From assembly GCF_018294505.1 (NCBI RefSeq), contig NC_057802.1, positions 317,455,600 through 317,519,599 on the forward strand: DNA of 64,000 nucleotides, read 5' to 3'. The notes beneath the pieces are model-generated. The model did no database searches. It saw only the letters and a program-made list of their open reading frames with translations, and was not told the DNA's origin. This document shows positions 1-10,700 of this stretch, piece after piece. Both the position numbers and the translations under genes were made by a program. Source of the stretch: Triticum aestivum. Lineage: Eukaryota; Streptophyta; Magnoliopsida; Poales; Poaceae. Positions within the stretch are counted from its first letter, which is position 1. The number at the start of each line of letters is the position of its first letter.

Positions 1-11
1 TTTAAGGATCG

Positions 12-922
12 TTGTATAACCAGGTTCTTACGGAGAAGAACGACCTGCTAGCCCAAGAGCTGGAGGAGTGCCGGACACAGCTAACTGCTGTGACCGCCGA
101 ACTGGAAAAGTCCAAGAAGGCGTCCTCTGGTAATTTTTCCCTCCATCAAGAAACAATTATATGCCAGCTTGTGCTAATATTTTTCCTTGTCCTAACAGGA
201 TCCTCCGACCAATTGGAAGAGGAGCTGAAAGCCGCCCAAACGAGCAAGAAAGAGGCGAAAAAGCTACATGCCGCAGGCGAGCGCGTTCTGACCCGAGTCA
301 GAGAAGAGAAAAACAAGCTCTAGGATCAAAACATCCAGCTGGGCGAGGAACTGAAAGATGTGCGGGCCCAGCTGGCCGACTCCGTGAAGGAGAATAAAAT
401 GCTGCGAGGCGGCATATTCAGTATGTGGCCGAACTTACCTTATGATAATTCGGTGACGCAAGGAACTGATAGATGTATGTTTGCAGGTATGATGACGGGC
501 TGTCCCAAAGAGGAGACGTCCGGATTGTCGGGCGATCTACTGCAAGGGCTGTCGAAAGTGCACGAACAAGCCCAGCAGGCAATGCGGAGTGTTGCCAAGG
601 CCTTATGGCCATACGCCTCTCCTCCGGGAAGCATGGAGGAGCTTCTAGAGCTATTCAAGGGAGTGCGGCGGCGTATCCGATTATGGAAAATATCAGCCTG
701 CCGGGAGGGTGCACGAGAGGCCTGGGCCATGGTAAAACACGGTACACCAAGCTAGATCCGAATCACATGGCCCGGGTCGGACCTTTAGGGTCAGATGGGA
801 AAGAAGTGCCCGTTAGTTTGGTATATGACCAAGTAGCAGTAGCTGCCAAGTATTCCCAACAGGATTGTAAGTTAGACAGCCTGTTGGATGGTATAGAGGA
901 GGAAATTTATGATTCTAAGTGA
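12..922 (+). pseudogene. Antisense coiled-coil ORF of element A, spliced, decayed, 5' part off-window
   Basis: This forward-strand ORF runs opposite to gag-pol of element A, beyond integrase. Three exons are visible. Exon 1 ends at 129; intron 130-198 (GT..AG, 69 bp) follows; exon 2 is 199-420; intron 421-486 (GT..AG, 66 bp) follows; exon 3 is 487-922. The splice phases agree. Exons 1-2 are Glu/Lys/Leu-rich with heptad-like spacing (LAQELEECRTQLTAVTAELE), typical of a coiled coil. Exon 3 contains a Gln-rich helix and a C-terminus ending EEEIYDSK. Two lesions break it: an in-frame TAG at 321-323, and an apparent 1-bp loss in the A-run near 733-738, after which the protein continues in another frame (TKLDPNHMARVG onward). 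Similar proteins are often annotated as putative gypsy-type transposon proteins in grasses. I know of no proven function. Confidence 0.75.
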
Positions 923-1733
923 CTATGTACTTTCCTTGATATATGTAACTCCTAGCTGAATTGTAAAACGATTGTCATGGCAGACCTTTTCGCTTCGATC
1001 TCGGGACCCAAAGGTGCGGAGTGTTTCCGAATACCAGTGCGGCCGAATAGACCAGGGTATGCGTGGAAACCAGGCGTAGGGGTCATAGTTGCTTGAACAG
1101 ACAAGTTGTATCCGGCTAGTTATTATAGTACAGTAAGGTCGTAAGAAACATCTTCCAGAGAGAATAGTTCCGTTAAGGGTTCCTTTCCCTGGGTGTGCAT
1201 GCGTTATTGTGCATGTCCGATCTGTGATTAAAAAATCGCAGTATATGCAACTTCTGGGGGTTCATAATGGTGCGAATGCGAAAAACATCTTTAATCCACC
1301 GACCGAATATTCCCTTAAGAACACTAGCTTTCGGCTTCACCCAGTCTGAGGTACATGTCCGGATGACCCGGCAGTAACAATCGCAGAGGTGCTCCCTTTA
1401 TGCCCTAGCCGAACTAACGGGAACGTAGGGCATAAGCACAGGAGCCAGGCAACCCAGCTTGGCCAAAACTTCAGTCATATCGATGCATATAATAGCGAAG
1501 AAAAGGTACATATGGGAAAAACGCATATGTGATGAGCTTGATGCTCGGAAAATAATAATAGCAAACTTTTGTACAAGAAGCCCCCAGGTAAAATGGACGT
1601 ACATATTTGAAGATGTATGCGTCATGGGTGTACGGTCTAACCGCACGAAAGCTTTAATGCAAAAGAGAAAAACGAGAAGGAAAGAAAAATGACGGAAACG
1701 ACAGAGGGAAGGAGACGAACAAAGAGTTCGGTG
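923..1733. other. Non-coding spacer of element A between antisense ORF and integrase
   Basis: No credible coding region is seen. The stretch lies between the convergent 3' ends of the antisense ORF and of pol, so it should hold both transcription ends. No tandem repeat or strong hairpin was noticed. Confidence 0.6.
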
Positions 1734-3354
1734 CTAGGCATAGAATCTTCGTTGTCTGGCCGCGTTCCAGGGGTTCAGCTCTAGTCGATTGTCCGACGCA
1801 TCGCGCAAACGGTACGCTCCTCCGGTGAGAACTTCGTAAATGATGAAGGGACCCTCCCACTTGGGCTTGAGTTTGTCCTTTTTCTTCTCAGGCAGGTGTA
1901 GAACGAGTTCGCCGATGTTATAAGTTTTGGCCCGCACTTCTCTGCTTTGATACCTGCGAGCCTGCTGTTGATAAAATGCGGAACGGGCTTTTGCGACGCC
2001 GTACTCCTCCTCTAGGGCGTCTAAGCTGTCGTGCCGATCGAGCTCGGCCTCTCTCTCTTCGTACATTCGCACTCGAGGTGAGTCATGAATAATGTCGCAG
2101 GGTAACACTGCCTCTGCGCCGTACACCATGAATAAAGGGGTGTATCCGATAGTGCAATTGGGCGTGGTCCGCAGCCCCCAGAGTACAGAGTCGAGCTCTT
2201 CAACCCAATGCTTGTCTGATTCTTTCAAAGACCGCACTAGTCTAGGCTTGATGCCGCTCATAATAAGACCATTGGCTCGTTCGACTTGACCGTTTGTCTG
2301 CGGATGATAGACAGAGGCATAATCGAGCTTGATGCCCAGATTAGCACACTAGGTTTTCACTTCATCGGCTGTGAAATTAGAGCCGTTATCAGTGATGATG
2401 CTATGTGGAACACCGTAGCGGTGTACGACGCCGGATATGAATTCTATCACCGGCCCGGACTCGACCGTTTTAACTGGTTTGGCCTCTATCCATTTAGTGA
2501 ATTTATCCACCATGACTAGCAGATATTTTTTATTATGGCTTCCTCCTTTAAGGGGTCCAACCATATCCAGTCCCCAGACCGTAAAAGGCCAAGTGATGGG
2601 GATTTTTTGTAGGGCAGTGGGGGGCATATGGCTTTGGTTGGCGAAGAGTTGGCATCCAACGCAACGTTGGACAAGATCCTGTGCATCTGCTCAGGCCGTC
2701 GGCCAATAAAACCCTGTACGGAAAGCCTTGCTAACAAGGGCCCGAGCTGTGGCGTGGTGCCCACCGAGACCGGCATGAATCTCAGCCAGGAGTTGCCGCC
2801 CCTCCTCCTCGGAGATACATCTTTGAAGGACTCTGGTAGCGCTTTTCTTATAGAGCTCTCTGTCGTGAACCTTGTAGGCCTTCGAACGCCGGACAATGCG
2901 GCGGGCCTCATTCTGATCCTCAGGAAGTTCCTTCCTATTAAGGTAGGCCAAGAAGGGTTCGGTCCACGGGGCAATGACTGCCATAATGAGATGGGTCGAC
3001 GGTGTTATTTCGGTGGCTGAGCCTCCGATGATATCGGTGTGTTCGGAATCTGGGGTTGTGTTCGGATCCAGACTAGTGTTGCCGCTTTCCCCCTGCCACA
3101 CCACGGATGGATTAAAAAGCCTTTCCAGAAATATATTAGGTGGGACGGGGTCGCTCTTGGCGCCAATACGAGCGAGGACGTCCGCCGCTTGATTACTTTC
3201 TTGGGCCACGTGATGGAACTCGAGCCCCTCGAATCGAGCCGACATTTTTAGGATGGCATTACGATAAGCTGCCATCTTCGGATCTTTCGCATCGAAGTCT
3301 CCATTTATTTGAGATATTGCAAGGTTTGAGTCCCCGCGAACCTCTAGGCGCTGT
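1734..3354 (-). pseudogene. Element A pol C-terminal part: second RNase H (3' half) and integrase
   Basis: Read from 3354 down to 1734. The start is the distal half of the second RNase H (RGDSNLAISQ, then NQAADVLARIG near 3180), cut from its proximal half by element B. An integrase zinc-binding region follows (AEIHAGLGGHHATAR, GFYWP, then CVGCQ). The catalytic core has the DDE acidic residues in GLDMVGP, ITDNGSNF and QVERANG, with 35 residues between the second Asp and the Glu. The C-terminal part includes the PFIIYEV and YRLRD stretches. All of it is in one frame. TGA at 2691-2693 and TAG at 2349-2351 interrupt it, so no active integrase is made. There is no frameshift in about 1.6 kb. Confidence 0.92.
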
Positions 3355-3359
3355 ATTCC

Positions 3360-4272
3360 TATCGGCGTTCTGGGAACGGGGGTCCCAGACTTTCCTGCCT
3401 GCGGCCCACGGCGTGGCTGTGCTAGCAGGCCTGTACGGCCCATCTTCATCGACAAGGCATTCAAGACCCTCACGAGGGGCCAAGCCTCGCGAGGCAGATA
3501 ACGCAAGACCTCCTCAGGAGCGGCCTTGCCAGGCAGGCTCACGAGGGGCGGAGAGATCAAGGCAAGGCAAACCTCGCGAGGTTCTCGTGACGTGAGCCAT
3601 GACGATCGAGACCAGGCGGGCGCCAGCGCGCGCAACATCCTTGTTTCCCCTTTGGTGCTAAGGGGGCAAGCGCAGGCGCGGAGTACCGAGGCATCAAGCA
3701 AAGGTTTCCATATCAGTGCAACGAGACCAAGACTAGTAGGACGGCCAGACGGAGGTCACCATGGATCCCAAGGCGGCATCACCACCAGAGCCTTTTCCAG
3801 GCGAAGACCGTTTTTGTCAGGATAAGCTGTACTAGCTGTCCCCTTTCAAATTGGCCGTTGTTGGTTCCCTTCCCGCTCAATTTTTGGGGAGAGGACCAAG
3901 GCCTATATAAGTAGAACTAGCCACCACCATAGAGAGCATCTAGTGGAGAGCTCACAAGCAAGCCCGAGCAGAGCGAATCCACACACACAAGTTCGCCAAG
4001 CACAAGAACACCTCAACCTCAGGAGGTTGTTCTTCCCCTTGTACTGTTCATCATCAGCCCACGAGGCAATCCACCACCACCACACTGGAGTAGGGTATTA
4101 CACCACAACGGTGGCCCAAACCAGTATAAATCTTGTTTCTTTTGTGCTGTGAGTTTGTCGAGTTCGTCCGCGAGATCTTAGCAAGCTAGGGCGTGGATCG
4201 GTAGGGAGGAAATCTTCGTGCGCACCCCAATGTTCGAACCTTGAGGGTTTTCTCGGAACCCGTGATCCGACA
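3360..4272 (+). repeat. Element B 5' LTR
   Basis: This 913-bp LTR matches 9773-10695 along its whole length, with visible substitutions that are densest in the first 150 bp. It ends GATCCGACA directly before the primer binding site. The TATA box at about 3903-3911 divides U3 from R. Confidence 0.93.
3903..3911 (+). promoter_or_regulatory. TATA box of element B 5' LTR
   Basis: CTATATAAG stands in the LTR about 370 bp before its end, in the context GGCCTATATAAGTAGAAC. The same motif occurs in the 3' LTR at about 10326-10334. Its position suits retrotransposon transcription starting near 3935. Confidence 0.7.
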
Positions 4273-4292
4273 TTTGGCGCGCTAGGTAGGGG
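4273..4292 (+). other. Primer binding site of element B
   Basis: TTTGGCGCGCTAGGTAGGGG directly follows the LTR end. This is the usual location and style (TGGCGC...) of a plant LTR retrotransposon primer binding site. The cognate tRNA was not determined. Confidence 0.75.
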
Positions 4293-4343
4293 TGCGCCGA
4301 AGCTTCCTTTCCGTCGCTCCGCGTTAGTTGCTCCGTCGTCTCC

Positions 4344-5761
4344 ATGGCGGACACTCGCCGTGCTTGTGTTGAGCGTCGGGCTGCCCTCGCCACCCGCGTC
4401 GCTCAGACGCACCCGTCAGCGGGCCACCTCGTCGTTCTCCGTCGCCTGCCGCCAACGCCGCCACCGGCCCGGCGGGGAATGCGCAGCAAGCATCCTCGCT
4501 GCACCCCTCGGTGCGGTGGGACGGCTGCACCGCCACTCCATCGCTGACCCTGGCCGGTTCCTCGTCCCACGCACGCCGCGCTCCCATGGACGCGCGGGCC
4601 GCGCTCCTCATGGCGCACGACCTCCTACTACTGCCCGGTCGATGACCTCTACGAGGACTGGCTCAACCGCATCGCCGAGCTTGTCCGCGCCGTAGGGGGC
4701 TCCCCTGCGCCGTCCCTCTCTCCGCCTCGCCCTCCGCTAGCTACTAGCGACGTAGCTCACAGAGCACCTCCACCACCTCTGCCCCAAGACGGCGCCCTGG
4801 CGCTAAGGCCCGCGGCTCCACGACGCGACCCACCGCGTCCGGCGCCCGCGCGTGAAGAAAGAAGATGTCAAGAAGTCCCTCGACCGCAAGAGAACACTCC
4901 GCCACTCCTCGCACCGCCACGCCAGGATCGCCTGCGCTTGCCGTAGCGGCGCGTGGGCACCAAGACCAAGCTCCACCTCCAAGGCAGGCCCCGGTGACCA
5001 TGGCCAGCTGCCGCGCCTTCACCCCCGAGCTGCGTAGCGTCGCCTGGCCGGGCAAGTTCAAGCCAGATCTGCCTCCTCGCTACAACGGCACCCCCGACCC
5101 CGCGGAGTTCTTGCAGCTCTACGAGCTGAGCATCGAGGCGGCCAACGGCAACGAGAAAGTCATGACGAACTGGTTCCCCATGGCTCTCAAGGATGGCGCC
5201 CGCTCCTGGCTCCTGAATCTGCCCCCAGGCTTGATCTCCTCCTGGGACGAGATGCGCAACCGTTTTGTTGCCAACTTCCAGGGCACTCGCGACCGCCCGC
5301 CGGCCGTGGGTGACCTATGCCGCGTCAAGCAACAACCAGGAGAGACCCTCCAGAAGTACATCCAGCGCTTCAACAACGTCCGCCTCAAGATCCCCAAGGT
5401 GACGGACGAGGCCATCATCTTCGCGTTCTTTGATGGCGTCCGCGACGTCAAGATGAAGGAGGAGCTCGCTATCCATGGGGAGCTGTGCACATCCCTAGAG
5501 TTGTTCAACCTGGCGACCAAGTGCGCAAGAGCTGAGGAAGGGTGCCTCTCCCTCCTTGAGCTCCCGGCTACGGACCCGGAGGAGAAGAAAGCCAAGGCCA
5601 AGGACGTGAAGCGCAAGGGAGCAGTCGTGCTTGCGGCGGAACCAGACACCAAGCGCGGCATAGACCAGCCCGAGTCATCCAAGAGCAGCCGACCGTTCTG
5701 CGCCTTCCATAACCTGCATACCCACAACACCACCGACTGTCAAGAGCTCAGAGCCATTTGA
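4344..5761 (+). pseudogene. Element B gag
   Basis: A start in good context (CCATGG) at 4344 opens a frame lost by 4547. The main capsid-like part is open from 4865 to 5761. It shows the plant retrotransposon gag core: a region with FKPDLPPRYNGTPDPAEFLQLYE, ALKDGARSWL, WDEMRNRFVANFQGT and QPGETLQKYIQRFNNVRLKIP (about residues 65-190 of this part). A Lys-rich stretch and a C-terminal cysteine/histidine segment (CAFHNLHTHNTTDC) that may bind nucleic acid follow. The two open pieces are out of phase, so at least one frameshift has occurred. The DNA is much more GC-rich than that of elements F and G. Confidence 0.85.
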
Positions 5762-6058
5762 GAAGGACGCTTCAGTCGATGCCCCGAGTGCAGTGACCGG
5801 GGCTACGGCCGAGGAGGAGGACGTGGTGGCGGACGCTGGGACGACCGTGGCCCGCGCCAGGAGTGGCGCGACCGGCCTCGTGAGGACCGCTGGCAGGATC
5901 AGCTTCGCGAGGGCGCCTGGAGGGACCAGCCTCGTGAGGATCGTCCTCAGGGCAACGCCGGTCTTCCCCCACTACCGCCACCGCCAAGAAGGAATGACGA
6001 CCACCATCAAGACGAGGGGGCTGGGGGCTTCCAGGAGCCACGCGCTATCGCCTGCATC

Positions 6059-7321
6059 TTGGGCGGAGCTCAAGCCCCAGCCTCACAGCGTATCTTCAAA
6101 CGGTTTGCTCGTGAAGTGAATGCAGTCCTCCCCAAGCTCGAGGCCACGCGCCCGCTCAGATGGTCCAAGTGCCCCATCACGTTCAGTTCGGCAGATCAGC
6201 TCAAGTGCGCAGCTACCGCAGGCGCCCTCCCAATGCTTTGTTCACCAGTCATCAGCAACGTGCAAGTTACCAAGACCCTCGTCGACAGCGGCGCAGGGCT
6301 CAACGTCATGTCCGTCGACATGTTCGACAACCTCCAAGTGCCATATGACCAGCTTCAGCCTACCAAGCCCTTCTCAGGAGTGACCGACGGTTCCACCACA
6401 CCGATAGGGTAGGTCCGCCTCCCTGTCACCTTCAGAGAACGCAACAACTACCGCATCGAGCTCATCGACTTTGACGTCGCCTAGATCCGCCTGCCATGCA
6501 ATGCGATCCTCGGGTACCCAGCCCTGGCCAAGTTCATGGCGGTGACCCATCACGGCTACAATGTCCTCAAGATGCCGGGAAGCGGCGGAATCATCACGGT
6601 CCCGTGTGAAGAAAGAGATGCGGTGTGCTCCCTCGAGCGTGCCTTCCAAGCCGCAGCAATCGACGACCCCGACAGCAAGGTCGAGTGCCCTCCTGAGGCT
6701 ACCCCCAAGAAGAAGAAGCAATCGCGCCGTGCAGGACCTCAGGAGGGTGGCGTCGCAACTGGAATCTCGTCAGGATCAGCGCCCGCGCTAGGGGCGCCTC
6801 CCTCCATCGCATAGGAAGGCGCGCCTGGCGCCCTTCTCGGGCAGGGCTCGGGGGCTCTCTTCTGGAGGGCCTCAGACCTTGCCAACATCACGAGGGAGGC
6901 ACTCGGGCACCACTTGGAGGCGTGCTTCACGGCACATTTCCCTCAGGAGAACATAGGGCAAGGAGTGCCCACCGCTCAGGAGTATATCACCAGGACCACT
7001 CGGGAACTACAAGACGCAAGGGCCATGCGCGGCGAGGATGCTGGGCTGCGCGTCTGCATCGACGTCCCAGGGCTCAACAGGGCCGCATCTCAGGAGCCCC
7101 TCTGGCCTTCGCACGTGGGCTGCTGCGAGGGTCCACCGCACAGCTACGTTCGCATGCCTTTTGGCCTGCCGAGCGTGTCATACACCTATCAGCGCAACCT
7201 GCGGAGCATCCTGGCGGCTCAGGAGGCCAAGCACCACGCTGTGCTAATGGAGATGGAGACGGTCCTCAGGGAACCACCTGGACCCCCAGAGCCTCCCAAG
7301 GCTCAGGGCCCCGGTGGCTAG
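6059..7321 (+). pseudogene. Element B protease and truncated RT
   Basis: One frame runs through this stretch with stops at 6410-6412, 6482-6484 and 6812-6814. The retroviral-type aspartic protease is seen as TLVDSGAGLNVMS, followed further on by NAILGYPALAKFMAV. Beyond 6900 only scraps of RT remain: LRVCIDVPGLNRA (fingers) is joined closely to YVRMPFGLPSVSYTYQRNL (palm). The usual FLDAYSGYHQI block between them is missing, and no YxDD motif follows. The end (ETVLREPPGPPEPP) is unrelated to RT. The element therefore lost its polymerase by internal deletion. Confidence 0.82.
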
Positions 7322-8675
7322 TGAGGAGCAATTCCTTCGCCGCGTACCTTCAGCTGCCCCAACTCTCCTTCGTCAACAGAACCAGGTGACATTTCTCAAG
7401 TTCGTTTAGCTGGGAGCGCCCCTCGGGCTGCATCATTCCCAGGCCGCGTGGGTCCGTCCCTGTGGCATGTATCCTTTTTCTCATGTCTTTAGCTTACCTT
7501 GTTGGGGGCACCCCTCGGGCTGCGTCATCCCCAAGCCGCTCGGGCATGACCCAGTGGCGTGTATCTTCCCTGCATTTACCTAGGCCAGTTTGCTTTCCAT
7601 GCTTAATCTGCCTATGACTACTACTTCTTCGATCGTCACCTCCCACGGGGGCTACTCACGCCGGCACAGCGCTGGTGCATGGGTCCGTCCCTGCCAAGTT
7701 GACAAACCTGAGCGGTCGAGCTCTGGCTCGCGGCACGCCCCGCGCATGTCACCTCACCAGGCCCTCAGTGCCTTCATCTCCTCGCGGAGCAGCCGGCGGC
7801 GGACTGGCAACCATAATGGCAAACTGTGTTCCTCCTTGTGTTGGCTTGCAGGGATCTCATGAGGATAACAGCAAACGGCACCACGAGCCCCCGCTTCTTC
7901 CATGTAATCCACTTGCGCGTTAAAAGGGGGGCTCCTGAGCATCGCGACTCAGGAGCTCTTACTGGCTCTCCAGCCCTCACCCCCTGGCCTTGACCACGGC
8001 ACGCGACCTGGCATACCAGCGGCGGCTGAGCTTGCTCGAGGGCCGGGACCTGAGGACGTAGAGCGCGAAGGAGAGCGTGGGAGAGGGGGAGACTCGTATG
8101 GGCCCGACCCAGCTGCGCTGTGGACGCCTGCGCACAAACACGGCTTATCGCAAGGAATTAACCCCGGATCGTCAAGATAAGTCCCACGCTCAGACCAGTT
8201 AATCGTTGGAGCCTAGGAGTCGAGCCCGCCGCGGTCCTGTTACGGCAACGCCGCCTCCCTTTCTTACCTTACCATGGCTGCTTGAGCACTAAAGGGGACC
8301 CCCTGAGCATCGCGTCTCAGGAGATCTTACTGGACCTCGGGTCGCTCACCCCCTGGCCTTGACCACGGCACGCGACCTGGCATACCAGCGACGGCTGTAG
8401 TTTGCCTGGGGACCGGGACCTGTCAGCGTAGAGCAACAAGCCGTCGCGAGGTTGGAAAGGGGAGACCGAGCCTGAACAGGACATGCGTACACAGATTTCC
8501 ATAGCCAGGATAACATCAACAAAAGACATTACAGACCCTTTACACGCCCCCATGGGGTACTTCTTGATTCCTCACAGGGAACAAAGGACGAGAACCTAGG
8601 AGAATCCTATCTATACGCCCCTGCGGTGGACGCCATCATCAATAGTGGGCCGCGGGAGGCCTACGCCAACCCCAT
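7322..8675. repeat. Non-coding interior of element B with internal duplications
   Basis: No coding region is supported. A segment of about 95 bp containing GCGCCCCTCGGGCTGC is duplicated near 7410 and 7503. A segment of about 160 bp (from GAGCATCGCG to GGGGGAGAC, containing CCTTGACCACGGCACGCGAC) occurs near 7935-8095 and again near 8303-8467, in direct orientation with moderate divergence. This fills the place where RT-integrase would lie in a complete element. Confidence 0.75.
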
Positions 8676-9444
8676 CTAGATCAGCGACGGCGGCGGCCGG
8701 ATGTTGCGGCCCTGCTCCGGGCGCGGAGAGCTCGGAGGCACGTAGCTGTTGTCGCTCGTCTCTGCAGTATCATAGAGCTCAGGAGAACCACTGGACTCCC
8801 AAGAGTCGCTGCTGCTGGAGGAGCCGCGCGCATCATCCTGACGCTCCCCTCCAGGGCAGCACTCCAGGCAGCGGCCCTCCGCGTCGAAGACCTTGAAGAA
8901 CAGCGTGGAAGCGCCGTCATACTAGAAGTGGATCGCGAGGGCGCCCTCCGCATGGCAAACCCGCGCAACCTCACCCCAGCCGGGTCATGATGATCTTTCC
9001 GGAGGAGACCACTTCGACCTCTGCTCCGGTCGCCGGGGCGTCGCAGTCAGCATGCTGCAACTAGAGCTCAAGGGGTCCCCTCTGCGGCATCACGTCGGAG
9101 AAGAACCGTGGGAAGCGGATCCAGGTGCTTGGGGGCATCGCCGCCCACAGCACGAGCTCGCGAGAGGAGTCCGCGGCATGGGTTCCAGGGAAACGGCGCG
9201 TGTCGCCGCCGCGCGGCGGCTGCGGGCGGCGCCGCTCGTCGCTCCTTCCTCCCGAGCCCTCGGCTTGAGCATACAAGGGCAGCGGATACCCTGGAGGAGG
9301 CCGCTCGTACCAAGGCCTCGTCACCACCCGCATCGCCGCCGCGTCGTGGCGGTGAGCCGACCTCTTCTTTGGTGGTAGCAGCGTCGACACGTCGAGAGGA
9401 GTCTTTCCCTTCTCCGCAGCAGAAAACCTTCGGATGGGCACCAT
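8676..9444 (-). pseudogene. B3-domain-like protein encoded antisense inside element B
   Basis: The gene is read on the reverse strand, with ATG at 9444-9442 in good context (G at -3 and +4). A basic, low-complexity N-terminus (PPKKRSAHRHD) is followed by FPRFFSDVMPQRGPLEL. After a TAG at about 9061 come AEVEVVSSGKIIMTR, then GEVARVCHAEGALAIHF and STLFFKVFDAEGRCLECC. A Ser-rich tail ends at TAG 8676-8678. The spacing F-P-x-F/..L.L../..GW.x.../..F.YDG.STF.VK.FD resembles the plant B3 (REM-like) DNA-binding fold. Lesions are TAG at about 9061, a frameshift near 8985 and another TAG near 8922. A TATA box lies about 80 bp upstream. The B3 assignment comes from motif reading, not a search. Confidence 0.62.
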
Positions 9445-9522
9445 TGCTACCAGCAGAGGATCAAGGAGGAAGAAGCAAACAGGATGGGGAGAAATGGGCG
9501 ACGGAGGCTCTGTCACCCTTCC

Positions 9523-9532
9523 TCATTTATAG
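9523..9532 (-). promoter_or_regulatory. TATA box for the antisense B3-like ORF
   Basis: On the reverse strand CTATAAATGA lies about 80 bp before the ATG at 9444. It gives a predicted start near 9495 and a 5' leader of about 50 nt. This favours 9444 over the upstream ATG at 9516, which would fall before or at the transcription start. Confidence 0.5.
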
Positions 9533-9772
9533 CAGGAGAAGGCCAACCAGCGCCCCCCACGATCACAGGTAATGATGGTTTTCTTTGCATGTCGCAGGGA
9601 CTTTTCAAGCCGGGCAGTTGCCGAGGCAGCGTGGGGAAGCGGAGACGCCCACGTCCAATCAACCGCCACGCGTCAACCAAGGCCGCCGCTTTTGGGGCCC
9701 GCGGTGCTCCGCACTTGACCTTTGGCTTCGCCTCGAAGCCAAGCCCAAGCGCACCTTGGGCCCGGGGGATAC

Positions 9773-10695
9773 TGTCAGTGTTCTGGGAATGGGGGTCCCC
9801 AGACTTGCCTACCTGCGGCCCACGGCCTGGCTGTGCTAGCAGGCCTGTACGGACCATCTTCATCAACAAGGCATTCAAGACCCTCGCGAAGGGCCAAGCC
9901 TCGCGAGGCGGACGATGCAAGACCTCCTCTGGAGCGGCCTTGCCAGGCAGGCTCACGAGGGGCGGAGAGATCAAGGCAAGGCAAACCTCGCAAGGTTCTC
10001 GTGACGTGAGCCATGACGATCGAGACCAGGCGGGCGCCAGGCGGGCGCTAGCGCGCGCAGCGTCCTTGTTTCCCCTTTGGTGCTAAGGGGGCAAGCGCAG
10101 GCGTGGAGTACCGAGGCATCAAGCAAAGTTTCCATATCGATGCAACGAGACCAAGACCAGCAGGACGGCCAGACGGAGGTCACCATGGAGCCCAAGGCGG
10201 TGTCACCACCAGAGCCTTTTGCAGGTGAAGACCGCTTTTGTGAGGATAAGCTGTACTAGCTGTCCCCTTTCAAATTGGCCGTTGTTGGATCCCTTCCCGC
10301 TCAATTTTTGGGGAGAGGACCAGGGCCTATATAAGTAGAACTAGCCACCACGTCGAGGGCATCTAGTGGAGAGCTCACAAGCAAGCTCGAGCAGAGCGAA
10401 TCCACACACACAAGTTCGCCAAGCACAAGAACACCTCAACCCCAGGAGGCTGTTCTTCCCCTTGTACTATTCATCATCAGCCCACGAGGCAATCCACCAC
10501 CACCACACTGGAGTAGGGTATTACACCACAACGGTGGCCCAAACCAGTATAAATCTTGTGTCTTTTGTGTTGTGAGTTCGTCGAGTTCGTCCGCGAGATC
10601 TTAGCAAGCTAGGGCGTGGATCGGTAGGGAGGAAATCTTTGGGCGCACCCTAGTGTTCGAACCTTGAGGGTTTTGCCGGAACGCGTGATCCGACA
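9773..10695 (+). repeat. Element B 3' LTR
   Basis: This 923-bp copy begins TGTCAGTGTTCTGGGAA and ends GTGATCCGACA, followed by the target duplication ATGCC. A ten-base duplication (GGCGGGCGCCAG repeated, near 10029-10052) makes it slightly longer than the left LTR. A polypurine-like tract lies directly upstream. Confidence 0.93.
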
Positions 10696-10700
10696 ATGCC

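Larger units (their letters stand above)
3360..10695 (+). mobile_element. Element B: deleted Ty3/gypsy retrotransposon nested in A
   Basis: Two LTRs in direct orientation (3360-4272 and 9773-10695) bound a 5.5-kb interior. A primer binding site follows the left LTR and a purine-rich run (GGGCCCGGGGGATAC) precedes the right one. The flanking 5-mers ATTCC (3355-3359) and ATGCC (10696-10700) are a target duplication with one change. The left LTR begins TATCGG where the right begins TGTCAG, so its terminal TG is mutated. The interior has gag, protease and a stub of RT, but no RT active site, RNase H or integrase, so it is non-autonomous by deletion. A reverse-strand B3-like ORF lies before the 3' LTR. 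Confidence 0.93.
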
